Source: Lepisosteus oculatus
Lineage: Eukaryota; Chordata; Actinopteri; Semionotiformes; Lepisosteidae
NCBI RefSeq assembly: GCF_040954835.1
Contig: NC_090699.1
Span: 19,415,817 to 19,479,816 of the forward strand
DNA length: 64,000 nucleotides
Direction: 5' to 3'
Shown here: positions 50,754-60,379 of the stretch, piece by piece
Layout of the letters: the number at the start of each line of letters is the position of its first letter
Numbering within the stretch: position 1 is the stretch's first letter
Made by a program: the position numbers and the translations under genes
The notes under the pieces: model-generated
What the model was told of the DNA's origin: nothing
What the model saw: the letters and a program-made list of their open reading frames with translations, nothing else
Database searches by the model: none

Positions 50754-51438
50754 CAGTACACATACAGTAAATCAGTAACATAAATAAGAGTTCCCGTCAT
50801 GTTCATGTCAAAGGTTCAGGAGGGATGGCAGCGGCCAAGTTCAATTTCGCCACAGCAGCTTAAACTCATAATTATCCCCGATTTCATTTACCAAGTTAAA
50901 AAAAAACCTCCACCTGCACAGCCACTCTCTCTCCAGGGGCCCCAGCCCCTCATCCTCTGCCCAGGAGACTGGCCGTCAGACAAGCGCGTTGAGACAGACC
51001 TGACGGTGACTGCACATTCAACTGGGTGTGGCCGTTCCTCAGACTTACGCGTACCTTGTAAATATGTTGAAAATAGATCCTGTCACGTTTCTTAGCCATC
51101 TGGCAGTTCAAAACGTTTTAGAAGCTTCTGGGCGGCATCCACACTTCACACTTCCCTTCATCATGGGGGGGAGGCAGAGCACTTGTCTGAAGATCAAGGG
51201 CGCGAGATTATTAACCTTAACGGCTCTGCTAAAACAAATCCATATGACTTCCCGGTCGTGGTGGCCATCACCAGGTACAAGACTAATTGGGTGCTTGTCA
51301 CCCCATCAGGAAGAGGAGATAGAAAACGATTGCCTTAATCAACAATCAGAAAAGCACTCCCACCCAAGGGCAAGAACAGGGAATTGTTGGGAGCCTCTGC
51401 CGCCATCAGGATACAACATTTCCATGAGCACGTGCTCC

Positions 51439-51757
51439 CAATCCTTGTCCTGTAGGCGCCCCCACACCTGCTGGTTTTCATTCCAGCTCAGTTAAAACTA
51501 TTTGATTGAAGACTTAATTGAACAGACAGGGGGCCTGACTGGAAGAGTGGCACCTTGGCTCCATGCAACTCAAATGTTTGTGATTTTATTTCCGTTATGG
51601 AATGTGACGGATAAAAGGCAACCTCCGAACTTGTTTGGAGCTGAAACCAGTCAAGCACTTTTAATTTGTTATTATTCATTAAGGGATTGGTTGTGTAACT
51701 AAGAGCTTGGCTGGAAAAAAAAAACAGGTCTGTGTTGCCCTCCAGGACCTGCACTGG
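51439..51757. mobile_element. MITE-like element with long imperfect inverted ends
   Basis: The left end (CCAATCCTTGTCCTGTAGGC, then CTGGTTTTCATTCCAGCTCA) and the reverse complement of the right end (CCAGTGCAGGTCCTGGAGGG, then TTTTCCAGCCAAGCTC) align for about 70 bp. The roughly 320-bp body has no transposase frame. This is typical of a non-autonomous cut-and-paste transposon. The superfamily was not determined. Confidence 0.55.
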
Positions 51758-52865
51758 AAACTGTATCATTTGAGGCAGACTGGCCCCACGGATGGGAGGT
51801 TTGTGACCGTTTCACCTCAACATAAAAAGAAAATACATGAACCTGTGTTTTCTCCTGCATGGATTCCAGTTGCCGAAGACAAGGGTAAGAACTACTCCGT
51901 GAAGAACTGACGCTGTGGCGCCCACCATAAAAAGTCATCCAAAAGTAATTGTATCTCATCTTATGAATAAATCAGATCATAAACCTCACTCCTGTTACAA
52001 CAATTAGAACTAGAGAATCATCTATTTACAAATAAGGTCCACATGGACTTGGATAGTCAACATGGATTCAAATGGATTTAGAAAGGGCACGTCTCTGTCA
52101 TTTCGGGAATACTGTACTAATTAGTCCCAATTAATAATTAATGCAAAGAAAAGACGACATTCTTTTATCTCCACATCAGCAGGCAAAATGGGTCACCTGC
52201 TGCTCCATGGAAGGATAAAACCACAGATAAACAGACCAAATTACAAACACACAACGCTATGTATCTGAAGAACCTTAAATGTTTTATTCTATGGTTATTA
52301 GTTTAACAGTGGAAAAACTAAAAATAAATGTAGTTTTTCTTTGAGATCAAACTGTCTTTGTTTTGTTTTTTCTCTGAGGAACACTGGTTTAAGATACAAA
52401 CTAAAAAAAATCCCTTGTATAGGAAATATCTTGCATTTTAAACCACTTACTCTCAAAGAAGTGCAATGAAATAGAAAAAGGGAAATACTCTATTAAATAT
52501 TCTTCCCAAATCCCATTTCATTGTGTTCCTTCAGTATATGAGGAAGATGTAAAACTGAACTGAAAATGTGTTAAATGGAATGAATATAGTTTTCCTATTG
52601 CAGACAGTGCATGTTTTTATCTACATCCGTTTTAAGAGCATGTGGAAAGAGGGGAGCAACTTCTTTTTTATTTAAAAGGCTTCTGTAGTTCAAAGGATGT
52701 TCAAAGCATTAATGCTGAAGATCAACCTGAAGTGCCTGCTGTCACCTGTTAATCATCTTGCTTACCTTTGTGCCTTCCACTTTGCATAATCTAGCTATAC
52801 AAAAGTCAAATGATCCGGTTCGTTATCCAGGACTGAATGAGAAGTGAAGAATCACGAAAATTTGT

Positions 52866-52957
52866 GCCAATGGTCTAAATGACGTCAGGCATGTTTCTGA
52901 AATCATACATTTCTAAAATGAACTGAGGTCAGTATATTGAAAAGCGTGCGTCACGTG
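52866..52957. promoter_or_regulatory. Candidate regulatory cluster: CCAAT, full CRE and CACGTG E-box
   Basis: Within 92 bp there are GCCAATGG (about 52866), the full palindromic CRE TGACGTCA (52880-52887) and the E-box TCACGTG (52951-52957), about 2.1 kb upstream of the nodal start codon. Motif matches only. Confidence 0.35.
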
Positions 52958-53904
52958 TTCCAAATAAATGTTTGCGATTTGTTTTTGTGTGTCTCAGCAA
53001 AGCCTGAATGCTCTGAAAAACTTCTCTGCCAAATGTTAAACACGCCTCCATCCATTTTCAGTCACCTTTTTTTATCCTTAGTGTATCCTCTAAGTTATGG
53101 TACTGTATAATATAATATTTTACTGACATTTCACATTAATAAGCTAATATACAAAGGCTTGGTATTCTTCTACCTCCACAACTGTTTTTAAATGACGCTT
53201 TACAATTACAATACGCTGCGTCTTTGTGCGTGATCTTCGCATACATCAAAATGTATTTTTAAAACAAAACCAATAACAAATGCCGCGCATTCCGTGTTTT
53301 TTACGTAATGCTGTTTTCTTTCATTATTATATATCATCACTACTGTCTAATTTTTAAAAATCATTATTTGCGTGCGCAACACGACTTCTGAGTTGTTATA
53401 TTTAAGAGTGTTCCGCTAATTTTCAAAATAATATGAGTTTCTCCTGTGGATAACAAAACAACACATTCTAACTCAACACAAACAGAATACCAGATGAACA
53501 CCAGTTTGTCTCAGCATCAGAAGCTAGTACTTAATTCCATACACTGTAGATTCACTGGTGATCCGAAACACGACCAGAACTGTAAACCTACACAACATTA
53601 CTCTGGATCAGAACATTTATTTCGGCATTTTCTAGAGTAAATAAGACAGAAACTGCGATTTTGTATTCCTGAGATTGCATCGCAGGCTGTTGAAGTACAT
53701 TCCTATGACTTCACTTACCATGCAGTTGGTGTTCCATAAACGCTACCTCTATATCCCAATGGTTTCGCAAGGCTGGTGTTCTTAAAATGAGAATTTCTGA
53801 GTCTTCGTTAGTCTTTTCCTAATAGGAATGTTATTATTCATATATTTTCGTTCATCTCCCACTTAGACTCCGGTGATCTTTTGTGGCAAAATACTCTAGG
53901 CAGA

Positions 53905-53934
53905 CGCCACAGGCGCCCCCTTGAGCATGCGCAC
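53905..53934. promoter_or_regulatory. CTCF-like core next to an NRF1-like site
   Basis: GGCGCCCCCTTGAG (53912-53925) is, on the minus strand, CTCAAGGGGGCGCC, a good match to the AGGGGGCGC core of the CTCF motif. GCATGCGCAC (53925-53934) is an NRF1-like half site. It lies between pald1 and nodal, 1.1 kb from the nodal start, where a domain boundary or CpG-type promoter would be plausible. Confidence 0.4.
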
Positions 53935-54101
53935 AACCGAGGAGGGAATAACTTTTTTAGTTTTTTTTCTTAAATATGAATACATTGAACTCAGCTCTGT
54001 TTTGTGCGGTTTTATATTTTTGTCAAGTCTTCAAGTGTGACCGCAACCACCCATACTGCACAGTTTTGTTTCTATACCAGACAACGCGAACTGGTAGTGG
54101 C

Positions 54102-55049
54102 TTAAAATCGATTTAGGCCATTCAGTGGCCAGTTTAAGGATACCCATGGGTTTTCATTGGAGGAGGACGGGGAAAGAGCGTGAAACACTGCATCAATTGT
54201 TTTCGCCATCGCATGTAACTTGGATTGATTGATTTCGGTAGCTCTTGTAATAAAATTAGTATTCACTCTCTGCAAGATCTGTAATAAGTCATAAACCTGA
54301 AAAGACAACAAATCTACTAAGTAATGGAGCACGTTGCTTCTGTGGGTATTGTCACCTGCTTGCTCACAGGAGTATATGACAACTCTTTCCAGAGAGATCC
54401 ACAAGACATTTTTTACGTTGCGACAGGTATCCTGACTGTTTTGACAAATTCTGGATGAACAATATTCTTTCACCAAAATACTAAATGTGTACGGTTCGTG
54501 TCTTGAGGCTTTGTGTCAAAAGTATACGTCTTCTATTCTTTGTTAACATGTTTTTTCCTAAATCAAGTAAAATCATTTTTTCACAGCAATCTTTTATTAA
54601 TGAATGGATAGCTCGTGGATTTCAAGGGTGCATTGTGTGTGGAATATATAATAAAATAATTCCATTCATGTCGGTCGCGTTACATACGCATTAGTTTGCC
54701 GTCATACAGTCTGTACTATGATAAAATCACGATACAAAATATTATTTATAATAAAGAGGAAAAGTAAGATGAATGTTAAAGATTTACCGAAGTACATGGA
54801 ACAATGAGCACGACACTTGTTCTCTTACAAAAAGTGTCTCTGCCACTCAAGGGGAAGGTCGGGTGAGAATAATGGAACTTCATTATCAACATAAAGGCCC
54901 TGAACAATGTAGTCTAAAGACCGCTGAGTGGGCATGTCCAGGTCCACCGCTCCTTCATAAATATGTATTACTGGGAGGGAGGATGGATTTAAAAGGCAAC
55001 CTGCCTCCCCTACCAGGTAAACTGTCATTAACCAATTCGGGTTCAACAT
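54102..55049 (-). other. Candidate two-exon antisense reading frame over the nodal promoter (unrecognised)
   Basis: Two minus-strand open frames (55049-54829 and 54480-54102) can be joined in frame by a GTAAGA donor and a CACATTTAG acceptor, giving 199 codons. The ATG overlaps the nodal ATG on the opposite strand. No family is recognised. The acceptor has a weak pyrimidine tract, and chance open frames of this length are common in this window. I regard it as an unproven possibility. Confidence 0.12.
54912..55047 (+). promoter_or_regulatory. ndr: Candidate nodal core promoter
   Basis: A TATA-like TTTAAAAG lies at 54988-54995, 53 bp before the start codon, which would place transcription start near 55020 and leave a very short 5' UTR. 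Upstream, at 54912-54921, GTCT and AGAC form an inverted pair of SMAD-type boxes two bases apart. The start codon has A at -3. No transcript evidence is available. Confidence 0.45.
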
Positions 55050-55294
55050 GTATTTACTCAAGGCGTCAAGTGTTCTGCTATGTTCTTCGCTGCTCTTCTC
55101 GGCGGCACTAGACGCCCTCAGATCCGGGGACCACCAGCCGACACCAGCAGCGACGTACAAGTATCCACCGGCTGGACTCCACCTGCCCGCTTCCTTCATG
55201 AGGCAGCTCTACAGGAGAGTCCAATCCGGCAACGCCACCTTGGAAGAGCGGCTAGCTAATGAAGCCGACTCCGTCAAAAGCATTCTTCCCAAGC
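55048..55294 (+). CDS. ndr: nodal exon 1 (signal peptide and start of prodomain)
   Basis: 82 codons plus one base, ending PKR at a GTAAGC donor. It includes a hydrophobic signal sequence and [10 protein letters not shown]...[10 protein letters not shown], the counterpart of the mammalian YMLSLYRDPLPRADIIRSL region. The start was chosen because it begins the signal peptide and has a favourable A at -3. Confidence 0.93.
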
Positions 55295-58200
55295 GTAAGC
55301 TCTTCTTCCCAGTGCTTTATTTAACATGTTTGTTTTTATGCAAATGTTATTAGTTCGTATGCATGCAGGGTATCTGTGTAGTACGCGTTTCCCATCTGAT
55401 TTTTATTAATGCAATTACATAAAGGTTAACTGCCGATCATGAGTGTTTATCATAATAACAAAGACTAAATCGTAAAACGAACTATTATGCTCGGTTTGTA
55501 TTGACTTTACAGAAGATGTGTCGTATTATTATCCCTGCTATCCTTTGATGTTTAAAGTGCCTTTCCATTTCTTTTAATAGTGACAGAGAATTCATTAAAA
55601 CGTTAGATGGAAAAGTAGGGGGGGAGTTTTCTGCTGACCTTTGTGCAGAACTGCACGGTGGAGCTTATGGTGTGGTCGGCTGTCAAATCTCTGTGCCAGA
55701 CATCTCACAAAGTTTCAATCCACATTCATTTCTCTGGATGAATTAACCCTGCCGGGGAGCACTGTGTGAAAAGGATCTTTTCAAGGCAGGCCTCTTAATT
55801 TGATGATGTTGATTGGCCGTCTTTGCCAGACATCCCTATACAGATCAGTTGCGGCAGAAAACATCTTTCCTTGGTTTCGTTTCACACGTCTCTTGATCAG
55901 ATTAAATCGCTACTCGCTCTTTAGCCTCCCTGCTCTTTTAACCTGTTGCTCCTTGTATCCGCCTGGGCTAATCAAACGTACACTTCAGCATCACTGCTGC
56001 ATGCAAACAGGGCAGATGAAGAGGGTGCTTGTGAGGCAAAGTTGTGCAAGTGTTACATGGCAGGATTGATGTGAAAGCTTTAACGTTTTGGTTACTGAAT
56101 TACTGTTATTGTAATCCTCTCTTGTTTGAGTGCGTTCAACTATTTCAAAATCATTAAGAAAGATAGGTCAACTGAGCCAACTGAGCATAAATGGGCAATT
56201 CCAATAATGTCCGGGGGGTGTTTTTTTTAAACAGAATTAACATACATCGGAGTAATAACCTGTTTGTATAACGCTAAGCAGCATTCCCTAAAATACTGAT
56301 GTTCAAAAGGACATAATTCCAGTGTAGAATTCTTAACAGCTATGAATGTCTTTTCATGCACTAGTATCTATACAATGTCGGGCATTTTAGATTTTAATCT
56401 TAAGAAGTTTTAATGTAAACAGACAAATCACATAATAAGAGGCTTAATGGTGTCGCTATCGCTGTCGGAATTTATCATCGTAACTGTAGAAACATCAGTT
56501 AAACGATTTGATGGCAGCGTTTTTTTATTTGGCGGTGGTTAATGTAAAACAGTTCTCACCTTTTTACAATTCGTTTAGCATCTGACAACCACAGTTTTCA
56601 TTCAAAATGTGTAGAGTGTAATTGATTGTTATGAGAAAATAATTATACAAATTAAAAAACAAAAACAATGTATTTATATATGAGGCTGTGGGAAAATGCA
56701 ATCCCGTTACACACCACAACCTACTTAGAACCTACTTTGAACTGTCGACAGTTTCCTTTTCATTAACTTTGACATGTGAAGAAGTTACGCCAGCGTAATC
56801 ACACTTCTTAGTGACTAGACGCTGTGGACAACTGGACAGTATTTGCACTTGTTTTTTATTTGGATGCTTAGTTTATACTCCCCCTTTGGAAAATGAATAT
56901 TGTTAAGGAAACAACTACACGTGCTTCCATAAAAGTGTCTGTCTGGTGTTTTCAATGAGTTCATTTACTACAGTTGAAGGAGCTGAGTTATTATTAAGAT
57001 ATCTCACGGGGTTTGGTCTACATTAGCTACATTAAGTAGTAAAATGTCGAGATACTTCTCGGAGATCATTCGAGGATTACTCTCAAAACTATTGCCCTAT
57101 ATAAAGTGTAAGGAAATGCTTTAAAAATAAAATAATATTAAAGATCAAGATGAGAAACAGATTTGCTGTACATACGTTCACATCACACGACTGGAGATAC
57201 CAGACAACTGCATGCTGCTAGGTTGAAAAGGGATGTCTTCACTTGGTTTTTGAGCAGTTCGAGTTGTATAGAATGGAAAGTACTACTATATATAATAGAA
57301 CCTTTCAGAGAACACTTAAAGTGTTTACATATTACACAATACTAATGTCAAAATATTTTTGTATTTTTGTCTTAAATTTTAGATTTGATTTTCTGCTGTA
57401 TTTCTAGAAACACAGAGGTGAATGTATAATTTTAAGTAGTGTAAATAGGAAAGCTGCTACAGTTTGTACTCTTTCACAGTTTACGCATCACGTGATCCAG
57501 TGGCCTGCTTATAATTGAAAAATGTGCAATAATCCTAACATTTCAAATTTAAGGTTACTAGAAGGCCCTGTAAAACAATTAGATATTTTTGTGGTTGGTA
57601 GTTTTAATATCTTTCTGTTTCCCTTTTCACTGTCTGCTTACAACCCCATATGATATACAGTACGCAGTACTGATATATGGCTAAGGATAATTACAATTCA
57701 TTTTATTCTGATTTCTTAAAGCATTCCTTTAAATGTGATATGACACAATCAGTGTCAGAAACTACCCTGGATTTCTGATATTTTATATTCTGTACCAATG
57801 ATCATGAAAGACGGCATGGGTGGTGATGGTGTTAGGTTTGGAATGATTTGTTTAGGTATGTGATTGCAATAGCTATAGAAATGGACATATATATATTATG
57901 GGTCTACCCTGGGCTCTCCTCGGGGTGAACCTACATATTCAACGTATTTAGCAACATTGTTTTATTTGAATTTGTCTTTTATGTGGACAGGTTTTGCACG
58001 GAAAGGCAGTCGCTGGGTGGTGACCTTTGACCTCTCCACCTTTCTGACCAATGAGGAGCTCCAGATGGCTGAGCTGAGGATCAGGTTCCCCAGGTTCCTG
58101 AACCTGAGCACTTCCACAGTGGAGGTGCGGCACGCCCACGAGTTCCCGTGCCCGAATGGGACCTGCTACTCCCGGCAGCTGGTGGGGCTCTTTTCTGCGT

Positions 58201-59316
58201 CGTCCTTTGTGGCCTCTAACCCCAACTGGAAAATCTACAACATTACAAATTTGCTAGGTGACTGGCTGAAGGAAAATCTGTCCTCTCTGAACCGGAAGCT
58301 GGAGAAAGAGCCGTCCCTGCCCAGAAGAGATCTGCCACCGAGCAACAGCTCGAAGGATCAGGGTTTAAACGGTAGGGCTTTGCTGGTTGTATTCACAAAA
58401 GTGAAGCCGGGCAGTGGCCTTCAGGATAAGGCCAGCCTGCTCCTAGCAGCCGAACACTCTGGGTTTGTCTTTAGTCACGAAAGCCAAGAAACTGGAAATC
58501 CCATCAAGGCAAAGCGCAACAGGAGGCAACAAGACCTCAAGGCCAAATCCCTTTGCCGGAGGGTGGACTTGCACGTGGATTTCAGCCACGTTGGATGGGC
58601 ATCCTGGATTGTGTATCCTAAGAGATACAATGCTTACCGCTGTGAGGGGGAATGCCCATATCCACTTGGGGAACAATTCAAGCCTACAAATCACGCGTAC
58701 ATGCAGGTAAGACCTATTTGAGAGTGAAATCGTGAAACTTGGGAATTTGGGGAGAAAAAAAAGTCTTTAAAGTTAAGCATCCCTTGCTGTTTGTGCATCT
58801 TTATTAAAGTGAGTGGGAAATCATGTCGCCACGTCAAAAGCAGAGGCTGGAGAACGTGCTGATGAAAGGCTTCTGACCACAGTCACCTCCCTTACTACAG
58901 CATGCAAAGTCAAAATTTCTCAAATGTAAAAATATATTTAAAATACAGTTTATAAGCAAAACGGGGGTTGTTATTTTTGAAAAAAGTTTAATTTCCTTAC
59001 GAAATTATTCATGCTTATTACACATAGCTGAGTACCAATTATCATGAACTTTCTATTGTCTTATTGATTACTCTGTCGTAGCTCCACAACAGCTAGTCTG
59101 TGATGAAACAGCTGAACGTCGGCTTTAACACAGGTGTTTTTCCCTTTCTTCCAACCCCCCCAGAGTCTGGTGAAATTGTATAACCCCGATCAAGTGCCCT
59201 CGACCTGTTGTGTCCCCATCAAGACGAGCCCGCTGAGCATGCTGTATTTCGACGAAGACCGAATAGTTCTGCGCCACCACGAAGGAATGATAGTGGACGA
59301 ATGCGGCTGCCGCTGA
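55048..59316 (+). CDS. ndr: Nodal-related protein (TGF-beta superfamily), three exons, 371 residues
   Basis: Secreted morphogen that signals through activin-type receptors with an EGF-CFC co-receptor to SMAD2/3, inducing mesendoderm and the left side. Exons 55048-55294, 57991-58706 and 59164-59316 join in frame. Residues 1-22 form a signal peptide ([20 protein letters not shown]). The prodomain carries several N-glycosylation sequons (Asn62, 120, 138, 166, 178, 201). RNRR (258-261) is a furin-type cleavage site, giving a 110-residue mature ligand. The ligand has seven cysteines: CRRVD, RCEGEC, TCC and the terminal CGC. The block [20 protein letters not shown] is diagnostic of Nodal. The three-exon structure with the last intron inside the mature domain is that of vertebrate nodal genes. 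Position next to pald1 and eif4ebp2 makes it the NODAL orthologue (ndr1/ndr2 type); which fish paralogue cannot be settled here. Confidence 0.97.
55338..55550 (+). promoter_or_regulatory. ndr: nodal intron 1 proximal motifs: octamer, SOX/TCF-like and TCF sites
   Basis: A perfect octamer ATGCAAAT (55338-55345, POU class V type) lies 44 bp after exon 1. AACAAAG (55457-55463) and the full TCF/LEF consensus CCTTTGATG (55542-55550) follow. Early nodal genes are known targets of maternal Wnt signalling and pluripotency-type POU factors, so the combination is plausible. Motif evidence only. Confidence 0.4.
55694..55834. promoter_or_regulatory. ndr: Candidate FoxH1/SMAD autoregulatory enhancer (ASE-type) in nodal intron 1
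   Basis: Contains AATCCACAT (55717-55725, consensus FoxH1 site) and TGTTGATT (55807-55814, FoxH1-type in the other orientation). These are flanked by two identical 11-mers TGCCAGACATC (55694-55704 and 55824-55834), each with the SMAD box CAGAC. Mammalian Nodal has its left-side-specific, self-activating enhancer in intron 1 with paired FoxH1 sites, and the arrangement here is the same in kind and location. Confidence 0.6.
55840..57990. other. Remainder of nodal intron 1
   Basis: About 2.1 kb of AT-rich intron. No coding sequence, repeat family or further FoxH1-type pair was noticed. Intron 2 (58707-59163) is likewise featureless apart from its splice sites. Confidence 0.7.
57991..58706 (+). 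CDS. ndr: nodal exon 2 (prodomain, furin site, first half of ligand)
   Basis: Begins after the acceptor TATGTGGACAG and completes the split Arg codon. It encodes WVVTFDLS, the RNRR cleavage site and the first three ligand cysteines, and ends NHAYMQ at a GTAAGA donor. Translation beyond 58706 in the same frame is intronic. Confidence 0.97.
59164..59316 (+). CDS. ndr: nodal exon 3 (end of ligand and stop)
   Basis: The acceptor is a C-rich tract ending CCCCCCAG. It encodes [20 protein letters not shown] and then SMLYF...MIVDECGCR followed by TGA (59314-59316). The four C-terminal cysteines of the cystine knot are present. Confidence 0.97.
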   Translation, partial: SLVKLYNPDQVPSTCCVPIKTSPLSMLYFDEDRIVLRHHEGMIVDECGCR

Positions 59317-59945
59317 AACTCTCGTCTTTTCCTGGACTTCAAGGGCCTGATCAGTCAAGAATGATGAAAGAACATCCTTACATTCATGGGCGTTCATGTC
59401 TGAAAACGGTACTAACGTACGCTTTCGGCTTTTCAAGACGGAATTGTATCATTTTGATGATACCAGGAAGTAACAAGACACTGCGCGCAGCAAGCAGGTT
59501 CAACGGAAACACCTCTGGCGCGGAGAAGAAATCAGATCGTAAAAACAGCTCGGAATGCGAAGGTGCTGTTCACCTTCACCTGGGGCTGTAGGAATCTGTT
59601 GTTCCTGTATTGTAAACGGGGGTGGGAGTGAGGGGAGGCTGTGAGACCGGGTGGAGAAGAGGTGGTTTATATTGGGAAGAAAAGCTCAGTATTCTTACAT
59701 ACCTGGAATTGGAGAAAAGCAGATACTAAGTATAATTAAATACTTTTTACAGGTGTGAAGTGGTCTTACCCATTTAAATAATGTATCACTGATCAGATAA
59801 GCAATATTCAGAGTGCTCAGTCACACGAGTAATACTGTATAAAATATGTCATATTTTTGTAAATATTGTAATAACTAAAGTTAGGTATTTATATTAACTT
59901 TATTTATTGCTTATTTTTTCTTAAATAAAGGAAATCCGTTTAATG
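59317..59945 (+). other. ndr: nodal 3' UTR with AU-rich end, Pumilio-type site and poly(A) signal
   Basis: The segment from the stop codon to the AATAAA at 59924-59929 is about 610 bp; a second AATAAA lies at 59992-59997. Its last 130 bp are AU-rich and hold ATTTA-type words plus TGTAAATA (59858-59865), the consensus Pumilio recognition element. No GCACTT (miR-430 seed match) is present. These features suggest a short-lived mRNA. Confidence 0.6.
59924..59929 (+). terminator. ndr: nodal polyadenylation signal
   Basis: Canonical AATAAA within TTAAATAAAGG after an AU-rich stretch. Confidence 0.65.
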
Positions 59946-60379
59946 AACGGAGTTGCCCTGAAATCTTAGTTTTGTTTTGTTTCACACGCAAAATAAACAC
60001 CCCTGTGTAATGATTTAAGACAATGCTTAATGCAGATAATTAAGTATAATTTACTTTTAATAATTTAATAATTCAGGCTCTGAATTGATGCACGTTTAAT
60101 CATGGTTTGATTTTGTTTTTGTCTCACAACCCATTTTTTATTCCAATCAAGCACACACAACACAGCACCATCTTTCCAAAGCGTGATGATTGTGGAGTGT
60201 ACAGCCCACATTTGCTCGGCACAGTTCACTTTGAAACTCCATCCTCATTTTAAGTCTTACTGGGTTTCACCTTTTTACTTTCAAATACCTCAGTGCATAA
60301 AAGTTAAGTAATAAGTGTCAGACTGCAAAATCTCAAAATACCAACAGATCCAAGAAACAAAACAGCAGCCTTGACATCT

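Larger units (their letters stand above)
51760..54100. other. Upstream region of nodal, no coding gene seen
   Basis: AT-rich up to about 52800, then with scattered regulatory-type motifs (52866-52957 and 53905-53934, listed separately). It may include a promoter. No recognisable exon. Confidence 0.5.

Noticed and set aside
51028..51495. 155-codon plus-strand frame
   Set aside because: Runs into the MITE-like element and shows no protein-family signature.
59208..59591. 127-codon plus-strand frame over nodal exon 3 and 3' UTR
   Set aside because: Out of frame with the cystine-knot sequence; shadow of nodal.
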